Positions 8,229-18,978 of a stretch of DNA of 64,000 nt are shown here, in pieces (position 1 is the first letter of the stretch; every line of letters begins with the position of its first letter). The notes under the pieces were generated by a model. That model had not been told where the DNA came from and made no database searches. It saw only the letters and a program-made list of their open reading frames with translations. The position numbers and the translations under genes are program-made. The stretch comes from Azospirillum sp. B21 (GTDB lineage: Bacteria > Pseudomonadota > Alphaproteobacteria > Azospirillales > Azospirillaceae). The stretch is taken from contig NZ_VTTO01000005.1 in NCBI RefSeq assembly GCF_008364825.1, positions 348,689 to 412,688 on the forward strand. The letters are read 5' to 3'.

Positions 8229-8732
8229 TCAGGCGTGGCCGCCCTGCTCCGCCCGGCGGGCACGGCCGCGCTTGACGGCCGGCGCAGCGCTCGCCCCACC
8301 GCCGTCCGTCTGCTGCTCGGCGCAGCGCTCCGCCAGTTCGCGGATGGCGGCGCGGATCTGCGGGTCGCGGATGCTCTGGAAATAGCGGGCCAGCATCAGC
8401 GCCTCGCGCGATTGCAGGGTGTTCTCCTGCTCCTCGCCGCCCCCGGCCGTCGGCATCTCGCTGCCTTCGGCCGCCGGCTGGCGGTTCTCCAGCCCTTCGA
8501 AGAAGACGGAGACGGGGACGCGGAAGAACTGGCCCAGCTTGAACAGCCGGCTGGAGGACACGCGGTTGAAGCCGCGCTCGTACTTCTGCAACTGCTGGAA
8601 GGTCAGCCCGAGGGCGGAGGCGACGTCGCTCTGGCTGAGGCCGGCCAGCATGCGCAGCTCCCGCAGGCGCTGGCCGACGAACACATCGACCTCGTTCAGG
8701 CCTTCCTTCTTTTCGCGGCCACGCCGTTTCAT
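8229..8732 (-). CDS. Cro/C1-type HTH transcriptional regulator
   Basis: A 167-residue protein with a helix-turn-helix XRE domain at about residues 15-70 (GQRLRELRMLAGLSQSDVA, then FQQLQKYERG), a linker, and a C-terminal helical region ending in a basic tail. This architecture is common in alphaproteobacterial regulators next to motility or cell-cycle genes. The ATG at 8732 is chosen because aaggggga lies at a good distance upstream; an upstream ATG would add an arginine-rich leader without a ribosome site. The gene diverges from fliF across a 600-bp regulatory region, so it could control the flagellar operon or itself (inference only). Confidence 0.8.
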   Translation of the reverse strand: MKRRGREKKEGLNEVDVFVGQRLRELRMLAGLSQSDVASALGLTFQQLQKYERGFNRVSSSRLFKLGQFFRVPVSVFFEGLENRQPAAEGSEMPTAGGGEEQENTLQSREALMLARYFQSIRDPQIRAAIRELAERCAEQQTDGGGASAAPAVKRGRARRAEQGGHA

Positions 8733-9167
8733 GGCTCTCCCCCTTCGATCCTGTACAGGTCCCGGCCGCCGAACCGTGTCGACGCTCACCGGGACACCGG
8801 TTGGCCCGTCGAACCGGAACGCGTCGCAGGCGGCGTCGAAGCTGGAAAGACGTCGGCGGGCAAGACGAATCGGCCGGTTGCGGGCTCGGAATGCAACTCA
8901 GCTATGACCGGCACCTGCCGATGTCAACCGCCGCTCGGCCGGATACCTCTTTTGGACAGTAAAACTTTCGCGGGATTCGTACGACACCACTCGCGCATAC
9001 ACTCTTTTCGTGCAAGGACTGGTATCGCCCTACCCACGGTCGCGGCGGCGGTCCGGCACCGCTCAAGCTGAAAATCCGATGCGGCGCAAATCCACTGCGG
9101 CATTGTGACCCACGGTTGCCACGGGGTACCGTCGCAGGGCTGCAACATTTGTGGGGCACTAGGCATA
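8733..9167. other. Intergenic region between HTH regulator and fliF, left part
   Basis: About 430 bases without a credible gene. It is lower in GC than the flanking coding DNA, especially around 8940-9020. I see no convincing sigma-70 pair for the HTH gene. The right end leads into the FlbD-like site and sigma-54 promoter of fliF, annotated separately. Confidence 0.5.
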
Positions 9168-9196
9168 TTTTGCCGGGCGCCCGGCAAAAACTGCCG
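9168..9196 (+). promoter_or_regulatory. Perfect palindrome and FlbD (ftr)-like enhancer site upstream of fliF
   Basis: Bases 9168-9189 form a perfect 22-bp palindrome whose left arm is TTTTGCCGGGC. Overlapping its right half, CCCGGCAAAAACTGCCG (9180-9196) resembles the ftr elements bound by FlbD in Caulobacter, which share a CGGCAAA core; the match is from memory. It lies about 60-70 bases upstream of the candidate sigma-54 promoter. The gene for an FlbD homologue lies within the operon (13084-14649), so autoregulation is plausible. Confidence 0.55.
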
Positions 9197-9251
9197 CCGA
9201 TTAACCCTCTCTTCATCAAGACGCCGCAGCATGCCCCAACGTAGGCAAGCC

Positions 9252-9267
9252 CGGCGCGGAACTTGCA
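9252..9267 (+). promoter_or_regulatory. Candidate sigma-54 promoter of the fliF operon
   Basis: CGGCGC-GGAAC-TTGCA at 9252-9267 keeps the obligatory GG and GC dinucleotides exactly ten bases apart, close to the TGGCAC-N5-TTGCA consensus. Transcription would start near 9279, giving a leader of about 60 bases before the fliF GTG at 9340. A sigma-54 promoter fits the FlbD-type activator encoded downstream. Confidence 0.65.
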
Positions 9268-9339
9268 AAAACCGTTTTGCATCAGCGAAGCGGCCGATGC
9301 CAAGAGAATGCCGGGGAGACTTCCGATCGGGGACCGCGC

Positions 9340-11001
9340 GTGAACAACCTGCTGCAGACCTTGCGCAATCTCGGGCCCGCCCGCCTCGCGGCGATCGGCG
9401 GCGTCGGGCTGCTGCTGATCGGATTCTTCGTCTACCTGACGACCCGCCTGTCCACGCCTGAGATGGAGCTGCTCTACGCCGAACTCCAGCAGACGGAAGC
9501 GGCGGCGATCGCCAAGAAGCTGGAGGAGGCGAAGGTCCCCTTCACCGTCGACAAGACGGGCACCAAGATCATGGTCCCGGCCGATCAGGTCGGGCCGATG
9601 CGCATGCGCATGGCGGCGCAGGGCCTGCCGTCCGGCGGCTCGGTCGGCTACGAGCTGTTCGACAAGGGCGAAGGCTTCGGCGCCACCAGCTTCATGCAGA
9701 ACATCAACCACCTGCGCGCGCTGGAGGGCGAGATGGCGCGCACGGTGCAGACCTTGAACGGCGTTCAGCAGGCCCGCGTGCATCTGGTGCTGCCCAAGCG
9801 CGAGCTGTTCGCCCGCCAGCAGAACCCGGCCACGGCCAGCGTTTTCCTGAAGCTGCGCCCCGGCGCCCAGCTGAGCCGCGAGAACATCCAGGCGATCCAG
9901 CAGCTGATCGCCGCCTCGGTCCCCAACCTGGACCCCAACCGCATCTCCATCGTCGACGACAAGGGCAAGCTGCTCGCCCGCGGCACCGGCAGCGACACCG
10001 CCGAGGCGATGATGGCGAGCGCGGAGGAGAAGAAGCAGGCCTATGAGGGTCGGCTCGCCCGCACCATCGAGGATCTGCTGGGCCGCACGCTCGGCTACGG
10101 CAAGGTCCGGGCGGAGGTGTCGGCCGACCTCGACTTCGACCGCATCACGACACAGTCGGAAATCTTCGATCCGGAAAGCCAGGTCGTCCGCTCCACCCAG
10201 ACGGTGACCGAATCGAACGAGAGCAGCGACCGCGACCCGCTGGCCCCGGTCACGGTGGACCAGAACCTGCCCACATCGCAGGCCAGCAGCAGCGCCAGCC
10301 CGCTGTCGTCGAACAAGTCGAACCGCAACGAAGAGACGATCAACTACGAGATCACCAAGACCACCAAGTCGCATGTGCGCGAGGCCGGCACCGTCCGCCG
10401 CCTGTCGGTCGCCGTGCTGGTGGACGGCACCTACCAGACCTCCAAGGACGCTCCGCCGGCCTACCAGCCGCGCAGCGAGCAGGAGATCGAGAGCATCAAG
10501 GCGCTGGTTAGGTCCGCCGTCGGGCTGGACGCCGTGCGCGGCGACTCGCTGGAGGTGATCAACCTGCGCTTCTGGTCGCCCGAGGACGACATCCAGAAGC
10601 CGGAAGAGCTGTTCATGGGCATGACCAAGGACGACCTGTTCCGCATCGCGGAGATGGTGGTCCTGGGCATCGTCGCCGTCCTGATCATCCTGCTGGTCAT
10701 CCGCCCGCTGATCTCCCGCGCCTTCGAGAAGGCGGAGATGCAGGAGGAGGACGAGATGGACCGCCTGCTGACCGATCAGGCCGGCATGCCGGCCGCGCTC
10801 GCCGCCCCCACCGGCGCGCTGGCCCAGGATCTGGCGCTGGAAGCGGCGCAGGCCGACGAGGAGCTGGAGCAGATGATCGACATCAACCGGGTGGAAGGCC
10901 GCGTCCGCGCGTCGTCCCTGCGCAAGGTCGGCGAGATCGTCGACAAGCACCCGGAAGAGGCGGTCTCGATCCTGCGCAACTGGCTGTACCAGGAGAGCTG
11001 A
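9340..11001 (+). CDS. fliF: Flagellar MS-ring protein FliF
   Basis: A 553-residue membrane protein that forms the MS ring, the inner-membrane base of the flagellar motor and export gate. A first transmembrane helix lies at about residues 15-37, followed by the YscJ/FliF domain (PEMELLYAELQ..., then LEGEMARTVQTLNGVQQARVH). A second helix lies at about 445-467, and the acidic C-terminus that normally contacts FliG is present. The length is typical. The GTG at 9340 is chosen because it begins the conserved N-terminus (NNLLQTLRNLGP); an upstream in-frame start would add unrelated residues. It opens the operon behind the sigma-54 candidate. Its usual partner fliG is missing here and lies at 58448. 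Confidence 0.95.
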   Translation: MNNLLQTLRNLGPARLAAIGGVGLLLIGFFVYLTTRLSTPEMELLYAELQQTEAAAIAKKLEEAKVPFTVDKTGTKIMVPADQVGPMRMRMAAQGLPSGGSVGYELFDKGEGFGATSFMQNINHLRALEGEMARTVQTLNGVQQARVHLVLPKRELFARQQNPATASVFLKLRPGAQLSRENIQAIQQLIAASVPNLDPNRISIVDDKGKLLARGTGSDTAEAMMASAEEKKQAYEGRLARTIEDLLGRTLGYGKVRAEVSADLDFDRITTQSEIFDPESQVVRSTQTVTESNESSDRDPLAPVTVDQNLPTSQASSSASPLSSNKSNRNEETINYEITKTTKSHVREAGTVRRLSVAVLVDGTYQTSKDAPPAYQPRSEQEIESIKALVRSAVGLDAVRGDSLEVINLRFWSPEDDIQKPEELFMGMTKDDLFRIAEMVVLGIVAVLIILLVIRPLISRAFEKAEMQEEDEMDRLLTDQAGMPAALAAPTGALAQDLALEAAQADEELEQMIDINRVEGRVRASSLRKVGEIVDKHPEEAVSILRNWLYQES

Positions 11002-11051
11002 GCCATGCCGGCCTCCGTTTCCATACCGTCTTCTGAGGGAGGGCCGCGGCG

Positions 11052-11828
11052 ATGAGCGTGCGCAAATTCCTCTTCGACGAGTCCTTCGACGTGGACGCCG
11101 TGCCCCGCATGACCCATGTGGAGGACGACGATCTGCTACCGGAGGAGGACTTCGCCCTGCCGCCGGAGCCGGAGCCGGAACCGGAGTTGCCGCCCGCGCC
11201 GACCTTCGGCGAGGAGGAGTTGGCCGCGGCCCGCGCCCAGGGCTACGAGGAAGGGCTTGCCGCCGGCAAGTCGGAGGGCACGGCCGCCGGATACGGCAAG
11301 GGCTTCACCGACGGCATGGCCGCCGGTCAGAACACCGGTTACGAGCGCGGCAAGGCGGAGGTCGAGGCGACGGTGAACAACCGCATCGCCGGCGCGCTCT
11401 CCCAGATCGCCGACGGGGTATCCCGCCTGCTGGCGGAGCGCGAGGCGGGCAACGCCATGCGCTCCGAACAGCCGGTCCATCTGGCGCTGGCCATCGTCCG
11501 CAAGCTGTTGCCCGAATGGGCCCGGCGCGGCGGCATGGCCGAGGTGGAGGCGATGGTCCGCAACTGCCTGACCGACCTGATCGACGAGCCGCGGCTGGTC
11601 ATCCGGGTGGCGGAGGACACGATGGGGCTGGTGCGCGACCATCTGGACCAGACCGTCGGGTCGCGCGGCTTCGGCGCCAAGCTGATGGTGATTGGCGACC
11701 CGTCGATCGCGCCCAGCGGCTGCCGCATCGAATGGGCCGAAGGCGGCATGGAGCGGGACACCGCCCAGCTGCTGGCCGAGATCGAACGCCGTGCCGCGCA
11801 CATGCTGGAGGCTCCGGCCCCCGTCTAA
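11052..11828 (+). CDS. fliH: Flagellar assembly protein FliH (FlbE-like)
   Basis: A 258-residue soluble protein with an acidic, proline- and glutamate-rich N-terminus (about 20-55). This leads into a long run of glycine-x3-glycine repeats (about 68-105: GYEEG, GKSEG, GYGKG, GFTDG, GYERG) typical of FliH, and then a C-terminal FliH/HrpE-like domain. FliH regulates the export ATPase FliI and links it to the C-ring. It stands between fliF and fliN, matching flbE in the Caulobacter-type order except that fliG is absent. A weak ribosome site (gaggga...) precedes the ATG at 11052. The call rests on position plus the glycine repeats. Confidence 0.85.
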   Translation: MSVRKFLFDESFDVDAVPRMTHVEDDDLLPEEDFALPPEPEPEPELPPAPTFGEEELAAARAQGYEEGLAAGKSEGTAAGYGKGFTDGMAAGQNTGYERGKAEVEATVNNRIAGALSQIADGVSRLLAEREAGNAMRSEQPVHLALAIVRKLLPEWARRGGMAEVEAMVRNCLTDLIDEPRLVIRVAEDTMGLVRDHLDQTVGSRGFGAKLMVIGDPSIAPSGCRIEWAEGGMERDTAQLLAEIERRAAHMLEAPAPV

Positions 11829-11862
11829 GGGGTGACCGGATTGAAGGAGGTCCGAGACCGAC

Positions 11863-12180
11863 ATGCCGAGCGACAATTTCTCGCTGAACGACCTGCACGG
11901 TGGTGATGGCGACGACTACGCCAGCCCCGGAATCGCCAAGGATCTGGAGGCGGTGTACGACATCCCCGTCCAGATCTCCGCGGTGCTGGGCAAGTCGACC
12001 ATGCAGGTGGCGCAGTTGCTGAAGCTGGGCCGCGGCGCCGTGGTGGAGCTGGACCGCAAGGTCGGCGAGGCCATCGACATCTACGTCAACAACCGTCTGG
12101 TCGCCCGCGGCGAGGTGGTGGTGGTGGAAGACCGGCTTGGCGTGACCATGACGGAAATCATCAAGTCGGACCGGGGCTGA
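11863..12180 (+). CDS. fliN: Flagellar motor switch protein FliN
   Basis: A 105-residue protein with a SpoA/FliN domain over its last 75 residues. It shows the typical sequence VYDIPVQISAVLGKS, a central LLKLGRGAVVELD, and the ending VNNRLVARGEVVVVEDRLGVTMTEI. FliN forms the lower part of the cytoplasmic C-ring that switches rotation and docks the export apparatus. A clear Shine-Dalgarno (aaggagg) precedes the ATG. The stop codon overlaps the ATG of the following motA-like gene (TGATG), indicating coupled translation. Confidence 0.95.
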   Translation: MPSDNFSLNDLHGGDGDDYASPGIAKDLEAVYDIPVQISAVLGKSTMQVAQLLKLGRGAVVELDRKVGEAIDIYVNNRLVARGEVVVVEDRLGVTMTEIIKSDRG

Positions 12181-13079
12181 TGGCGATTCCGTCCGACAGC
12201 GCCGCATCCCGCGCCAAGGCGGCCCAGCCGCAGCCGGCGGCACCCGCCGCCGCCGCTCCGGGGCGGGGCGTGCGGCTGCGCGGCGGGCTGGACGTGGCGA
12301 CCCTGGTCGGGCTTGCCGCGGCGGCGGCGGTGATCCTGCTGGCGATCACCACCGGCGGTTCGGCGCGAGCCTTCCTCGACCCGCCGTCGCTGCTGATCGT
12401 GCTGGGCGGGACGCTGGCGGTCACCACCGCCTCCTTCTCGCTGGGCGACGTGGCGGTGGCGTGGCGAAGCGCGGCGGCGGTGCTGGTCCACCAGACGCTC
12501 GACCCCAAGGGAGTGGCGCGGCAGGTGATCCTGCTGGCCGAGGCCGCCCGCCGGGCCGGGCCGGAGACCCTGCGCAACGTCCTGCCGGAACTGCGCGGCG
12601 AGCCCTTCCTGCACCGCAGCGTCACCCTGATCACCGAAGGGCATCCGCCCGACACCATCGAGCAGATGCTGACCGGCGAGGTCGAGGCGACTGCGGGCGC
12701 CCTGGGCAAGAGCGCCGGCGTGCTGCGCCGCGCGTCGGAAGTGGCGCCGGCCATGGGGCTGATCGGCACGCTGGTCGGCCTCGTGCAGATGCTGGGCAGC
12801 CTGAGCGACCCGTCGGCCATCGGGCCGGCAATGGCATTGGCTTTGCTGACGACCTTCTACGGGGCCGTGCTCGGCAACGTCGTCCTCTCCCCGCTCGCCG
12901 CCAAGGTGGAGCGGTCGGCTGAGGAGGACGCGCTGGTCAAGACCCTCTTTACCATCGGCGCCGTATCCATCGCGCGCCAGGAGAATCCGCGGCGTCTGGA
13001 GATGCTCCTGAATGCCGTCCTGCCGCCTGGAAAGCGGATCCAGTATTTCGACCGGGAAGCCCCGAGAGTGGGAGCGTAA
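12180..13079 (+). CDS. MotA/TolQ/ExbB-type stator protein encoded without a MotB partner
   Basis: A 299-residue membrane protein of the MotA family. It has an alanine/proline-rich cytosolic N-terminus of about 35 residues, a hydrophobic hairpin (about 39-85), a cytosolic domain, and a C-terminal pair of helices. The conserved [14 protein letters not shown] (about 200) and [14 protein letters not shown] (about 238-250) segments hold the functionally important prolines. MotA proteins combine with MotB to form the ion-conducting stator that turns the C-ring. No MotB gene lies next to it, so the partner must be encoded elsewhere. It overlaps the fliN stop and lies just before flbD. Confidence 0.85.
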   Translation: MAIPSDSAASRAKAAQPQPAAPAAAAPGRGVRLRGGLDVATLVGLAAAAAVILLAITTGGSARAFLDPPSLLIVLGGTLAVTTASFSLGDVAVAWRSAAAVLVHQTLDPKGVARQVILLAEAARRAGPETLRNVLPELRGEPFLHRSVTLITEGHPPDTIEQMLTGEVEATAGALGKSAGVLRRASEVAPAMGLIGTLVGLVQMLGSLSDPSAIGPAMALALLTTFYGAVLGNVVLSPLAAKVERSAEEDALVKTLFTIGAVSIARQENPRRLEMLLNAVLPPGKRIQYFDREAPRVGA

Positions 13080-13083
13080 GGCT

Positions 13084-14649
<1,566 letters not shown>

Positions 14650-14689
14650 CGGCCGGTCCGGGACCGGGCCCTGAGCGGCGGGAGCATCC

Positions 14690-16864
14690 ATGGCGCTGAC
14701 GGAACAGAATAGCGGAGGCGGCGGCGGGGGCGGCGGTCCCGGCAACATGGCCGCCTTCGGCGAGATGTGGGCGGTCGCTAAGTCGTCGCTGAAGCGCGGC
14801 GACGTGGCGATGGCCATCGGCATCCTGATCGTCGTGGTCGGGCTGATCATGCCGCTGCCCAGCGTCATGCTCGACATGATGCTGGGGCTGAACATCACCA
14901 TCTCCATCCTGATCCTGATGGTGGTGCTGTTCATCGAAAAGCCGCTGGAGCTGTCCTCCTACCCGACGATCCTGCTGATCACCACGCTGCTGCGCCTGTC
15001 CTTGAACATGGCCTCCACGCGCCTGATCCTGACGCAGGGGCATGAGGGCACATCCGCCGCCGGCCATGTGATCGAGGCCTTCGCCAGCCTGGTCATGGGC
15101 GGCGATTTCGTCATCGGCGTGATCATCTACGCCATCCTGACGATCGTGAATTTCAAGGTCATCACCGCCGGTTCGGGCCGCATCGCCGAAGTGGCGGCGC
15201 GCTTCACCCTCGACGCCATGCCCGGCAAGCAGATGGCGATCGACGCCGACCTGTCGGCCGGCATGATCGACGAAGGCACGGCGCGCGCGCGGCGCAAGGA
15301 GCTGGAGGACGAAAGCGCCTTCTTCGGCTCCATGGACGGTGCGTCGAAGTTCGTCAAGGGCGACGCGGTCGCCGGCCTGATGATCATGTTCATCAACATC
15401 ATCGGCGGCGTCACCATCGCGGTGCTGCGCCACGACATGCCGGTGATGACGGCGCTGGACACCTTCACCAAGCTGACCATCGGCGACGGCCTCGTCTCCC
15501 AGATCCCGGCGCTGGTGATCTCGATCTCCGCCGGCTTCCTGGTGTCGAAGGCCGGCATGGGCGGCTCGACCGACAAGGCGGTCGTCGGCCAGCTGACCGG
15601 CCACAGCCAGGCACTGGCCCTGTCGGCCGGCGCCATCGGCGTTCTGGCCCTGCTGCCGGGCATGCCGATCCTGACGCTGGCCCCGGTCATCGCCGCCGTC
15701 GGCGCCGCCGCCTGGTACATGCCGCGCCTGCGCGCGAAAAAGGAGGCGGAGGAGGCCGCCGCGGCGGAGGAGGCAGCAACCGGCGCAGGGCCGGGCGGCA
15801 TGCCCGGAGCGGGGCCGGTACCGGACGAACCGATCTCCACCGCGCTCGCCATCGACCTGATCCGGCTGGAGCTGGGCTACGGCCTCTTGTCACTGATCAA
15901 CCAGCCGCAGGCGGGCAGCCACCGGCTGACCGACCAGATCAAGGGCCTGCGCCGGCAGATCGCCGGCGAGGTCGGTTTCGTCATGCCGGCCGTGCGCATC
16001 CAGGACAACCTGCAGCTTCCGCCCAACACCTACATCATCCGCGTGAAGGAGATCGAGGCCGGGCGCGGCGACATCCGGCCCAACATGCTGTTGGTGATGG
16101 ACCCGCGCGGCGACGCCATGAGCCTGCCCGGCGAACAGACGGTGGAGCCGACCTTCGGCCTGCCCGCCATCTGGATCGAGCCCGGATACCGCGAGGAGGC
16201 TCTGTTCAAGGGATACACCGTGGTCGACCCGTCGACCGTGGTCACCACCCATCTGACCGAACTGATCAAGGACAACATGCAGGAGCTGCTGTCCTTCACC
16301 GAGACGCAGAAGCTGCTGGACGAGACCGACAAGGAACACCAGAAGCTGATCGCCGATGTGGTGCCGAATCAGATCACTGTGGGCGGATTGCAACGGGTGT
16401 TGCAGAATCTCCTTGCCGAACGCGTTTCGATCCGGGATCTTCCCACCATATTGGAAGGGGTATCCGAAGCGACCAGCCAGACCCGCAGCATCACCCAGAT
16501 CACCGAGCATGTGCGGTCCCGCCTTGCCCGGCAGATTTGCGACGCGAACACGAACGAGATGGGCTTCATCCCGCTCGTCACCCTGTCGCCCGAATGGGAG
16601 CAGGCGTTCGCCGAGTCGCTGGTGGGCGACGGCGACGACCGGCAGCTGACGATGGCCCCGTCCCGCCTACAGCAGTTCATCACCTCCGTCCGTCAAACCT
16701 TCGAGCGACATGCCATGATGGGCGAGAGCCCCGTTCTGTTGACCAGCCCGCTGATCCGGCCGTTCGTCCGCTCCATCGTGGAGCGGTTCCGGCCGGCTAC
16801 CGTGGTCATGTCCCAGAACGAGATCCACCCCAAGGCCCGCATCAAGACCCTGGGGCAGATCTGA
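14690..16864 (+). CDS. flhA: Flagellar export gate protein FlhA
   Basis: A 724-residue polytopic protein of the FHIPEP family, the large export-gate component of the flagellar type III system. After a glycine-rich N-terminus, about eight membrane helices lie within residues 35-340. The conserved cytosolic loop (about 165-215) contains LDAMPGKQMAIDADL and ARARRKELEDESAFFGSMDG, both hallmarks of the family. The cytosolic four-subdomain region occupies about 375-724 and includes VVDPSTVVTTHLTELI. The length is normal. It lies between flbD and flhF on the same strand with short gaps (40 and 46 bases). Confidence 0.97.
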   Translation: MALTEQNSGGGGGGGGPGNMAAFGEMWAVAKSSLKRGDVAMAIGILIVVVGLIMPLPSVMLDMMLGLNITISILILMVVLFIEKPLELSSYPTILLITTLLRLSLNMASTRLILTQGHEGTSAAGHVIEAFASLVMGGDFVIGVIIYAILTIVNFKVITAGSGRIAEVAARFTLDAMPGKQMAIDADLSAGMIDEGTARARRKELEDESAFFGSMDGASKFVKGDAVAGLMIMFINIIGGVTIAVLRHDMPVMTALDTFTKLTIGDGLVSQIPALVISISAGFLVSKAGMGGSTDKAVVGQLTGHSQALALSAGAIGVLALLPGMPILTLAPVIAAVGAAAWYMPRLRAKKEAEEAAAAEEAATGAGPGGMPGAGPVPDEPISTALAIDLIRLELGYGLLSLINQPQAGSHRLTDQIKGLRRQIAGEVGFVMPAVRIQDNLQLPPNTYIIRVKEIEAGRGDIRPNMLLVMDPRGDAMSLPGEQTVEPTFGLPAIWIEPGYREEALFKGYTVVDPSTVVTTHLTELIKDNMQELLSFTETQKLLDETDKEHQKLIADVVPNQITVGGLQRVLQNLLAERVSIRDLPTILEGVSEATSQTRSITQITEHVRSRLARQICDANTNEMGFIPLVTLSPEWEQAFAESLVGDGDDRQLTMAPSRLQQFITSVRQTFERHAMMGESPVLLTSPLIRPFVRSIVERFRPATVVMSQNEIHPKARIKTLGQI

Positions 16865-16910
16865 TGGCGCGCGCCGTTCTCTCCCCCTTGCCTGACGGAA
16901 GGCACCGCCG

Positions 16911-18176
16911 ATGCGGCTGAAGTCCTTCCACGCCAAGACCATGTCCGATGCCATGCGGATGGTGCGCCAGTCGCTGGGCGACGACGCCATCATCGTCGCG
17001 ACGCGCGAGGAGGAAGGCGGCGGCGTGCGCGTCACGGCGGCGGTGGAAGAGGACGACCTGCCGGCTGCCCCCGTCTCCGGCGGTGCGCGCGGCGGCCGGG
17101 CAAAGGCCCCGCCGAAGCCGGTCGAACCCGAGATCGACGTGGGCGAGGTGGTGGCCGACGCCCTGCAGCGCCACGGCGTCCCCGCCACCCTGGCCGAGCA
17201 GCTGATCGACGCCGCGTCGGGCCTCGACACCGAGGATCCGCGGCTGGCGCTGGGCTCGGCGCTCGATTCCTATTTCACCTTCAATCCGCTGCCGGACGGG
17301 CGCAGCCCGGTGAAGCCGCTGGCGCTGGTCGGCCCGCCGGGATCGGGCAAGACGCTGGTCGCGGCCAAGCTGGCGGCCCGCGCCGTCTTCAAGAAGCGGT
17401 CGGTCGGCGTCATCACCACCGACACGGTGCGCGCAGGCGGCGTGGACCAGTTGGCCGCCTTCACCCGGCTGATGAAGCTGAAGCTGGCGACGGTGGAAGA
17501 CCCCGACGCGCTGGCCGGCGCCTTCGAGGTCCACCGCAAGACTGACCTCGTTCTGGTCGACACCGCCGGCCGCAACCCCTTCGACGCCGAGGACATGCAG
17601 GATCTCCGCGCCCTGCTCGGCGCCGGGGAGGTGGAGCCGGTGCTGGTCCTGCCCGCCGGGCTGGACGCGTTGGAGGCCGCCGACATGGCGCTGGCCTTCA
17701 AGGCGGTGGGCGTGCGGCGGATGTTGGTCACCCGGCTGGACATGGCCCGCCGGCTGGGCAGCCTGCTGGCGATCGCCGCCCGCGCCCGACTGTCCTTCTG
17801 CGACGCCAGCGTATCGTCCAAGGTGGCGGAGGGGCTGACCGCCCTGAACCCGCTGGCGCTCGCCCGCATGATGATCCCGGCCGAGGAGAAGGCGCCCGCC
17901 GCCAAGGAATCGGCACCGCGCCGCACCGCCCGTGCCGCGGACTGGGACGAGGAAGACGACGGGCAACCGGATCATGAGCCGGACCATACGCCCATGCGCA
18001 AGCCGACCTTCGGGCGGGGCTATGAGCCGGAGGACGACGAGCCGGAGATCGAGCCGGCGCCGCCACCCCCGCCACCACGCAGGGCCACCGCCGCCAAGCC
18101 AACGAAACCCGCAACCGCAAAATCCGCAACCAAGGCAAAAGCCTCCAGTTCCCCCTCGTCGAGGACCCTGCCATGA
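16911..18176 (+). CDS. flhF: SRP-type GTPase FlhF
   Basis: A 421-residue protein. The N-terminal basic domain (MRLKSFHAKTMSDAM) is typical of FlhF. The SRP-type NG domain follows, with Walker A GPPGSGKT (about 142-149), DTVRAGGVDQL and DTAGR (about 216). FlhF sets the location and number of polar flagella. The G-domain ends near residue 330 and is followed by an unusual tail of about 90 residues, first acidic, then a run of eight prolines with one alanine break, then rich in lysine and alanine. That tail is not part of the usual fold. Its TGA overlaps the ATG of flhG by four bases, so the two are translationally coupled. Confidence 0.93.
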   Translation: MRLKSFHAKTMSDAMRMVRQSLGDDAIIVATREEEGGGVRVTAAVEEDDLPAAPVSGGARGGRAKAPPKPVEPEIDVGEVVADALQRHGVPATLAEQLIDAASGLDTEDPRLALGSALDSYFTFNPLPDGRSPVKPLALVGPPGSGKTLVAAKLAARAVFKKRSVGVITTDTVRAGGVDQLAAFTRLMKLKLATVEDPDALAGAFEVHRKTDLVLVDTAGRNPFDAEDMQDLRALLGAGEVEPVLVLPAGLDALEAADMALAFKAVGVRRMLVTRLDMARRLGSLLAIAARARLSFCDASVSSKVAEGLTALNPLALARMMIPAEEKAPAAKESAPRRTARAADWDEEDDGQPDHEPDHTPMRKPTFGRGYEPEDDEPEIEPAPPPPPPRRATAAKPTKPATAKSATKAKASSSPSSRTLP

Positions 18177-18970
18177 CCGATCCGGTGTTCCCGGCCGCCC
18201 TCAAGAACGTTCGCCCGCTGCGCGGCGCCAACGTCATCGCCGTGGCCAGCGGGAAGGGCGGCGTCGGCAAGACGTGGTTCTCCATCACGCTCAGCCACGC
18301 CCTCACCAAGGCGGGAATGAACACCCTGCTGTTCGACGGCGACCTCGGCCTCGCCAACGTCGACATCCAGCTGGGCTTTTCGCCGAAGAACGATCTGGGT
18401 GCCGTCATCAACGGCGAGGTGACGCTGGCCAAGGCGGCGCAGCGTTTCCCCGACACGGGATTCGACATCATCGCCGGACGGTCGGGATCGGGCACGCTGG
18501 CGCAGTTGCCGAGCCAGCGCCTGTCGGGCCTGCGCAACGACCTGCTGGAACTGGCCAGAAGCTATGACCGGGTGGTGATGGACATGGGCGCCGGCGTTGA
18601 CCGCACGGTGCGCACCCTGTCCGGCCCGGCCGGCACCACCCTGGTGGTGACGACGGACGAGCCGACCTCGCTGACCGACGCCTATGCCTTCATCAAGCTG
18701 ACCCACGCCACCAACCCGTCGGCCGACCTGCGGATCGTCGTGAACATGGCGCAGAGCGTGAAGGACGGCGAACGCACCTACGGCACCATCCTGAAGGCCT
18801 GCCAGAACTTCCTGAAATACAAGCCGGCGCTGGCGGGCATCATCCGCCGCGACCTGAAGGTGCGCGACGCCATCCGCAACCAGACCCCGCTGCTGACCCG
18901 CTCGCCCGCCTGCGACGCGGCGCGCGACGTCGAGGCGATCGTGCAGCGGCTGCTGGCCGGCTCCAAGTAA
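18173..18970 (+). CDS. flhG: MinD/ParA-like ATPase FlhG (FleN)
   Basis: A 265-residue P-loop ATPase with the deviant Walker A motif SGKGGVGKTW (about residues 25-34), the switch region FDGDLGLANVDIQLG, and VVMDMGAGVD as the third motif. FlhG antagonises FlhF and limits flagellar number. The N-terminus is short and I see no DQA-type motif that in gammaproteobacterial FlhG activates the FlhF GTPase. A C-terminal membrane-targeting helix is possible (DVEAIVQRLL). It starts inside the end of flhF (ATGA) and is followed nine bases later by the FliK-like gene. Confidence 0.92.
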   Translation: MTDPVFPAALKNVRPLRGANVIAVASGKGGVGKTWFSITLSHALTKAGMNTLLFDGDLGLANVDIQLGFSPKNDLGAVINGEVTLAKAAQRFPDTGFDIIAGRSGSGTLAQLPSQRLSGLRNDLLELARSYDRVVMDMGAGVDRTVRTLSGPAGTTLVVTTDEPTSLTDAYAFIKLTHATNPSADLRIVVNMAQSVKDGERTYGTILKACQNFLKYKPALAGIIRRDLKVRDAIRNQTPLLTRSPACDAARDVEAIVQRLLAGSK

Positions 18971-18978
18971 CGGGACCG

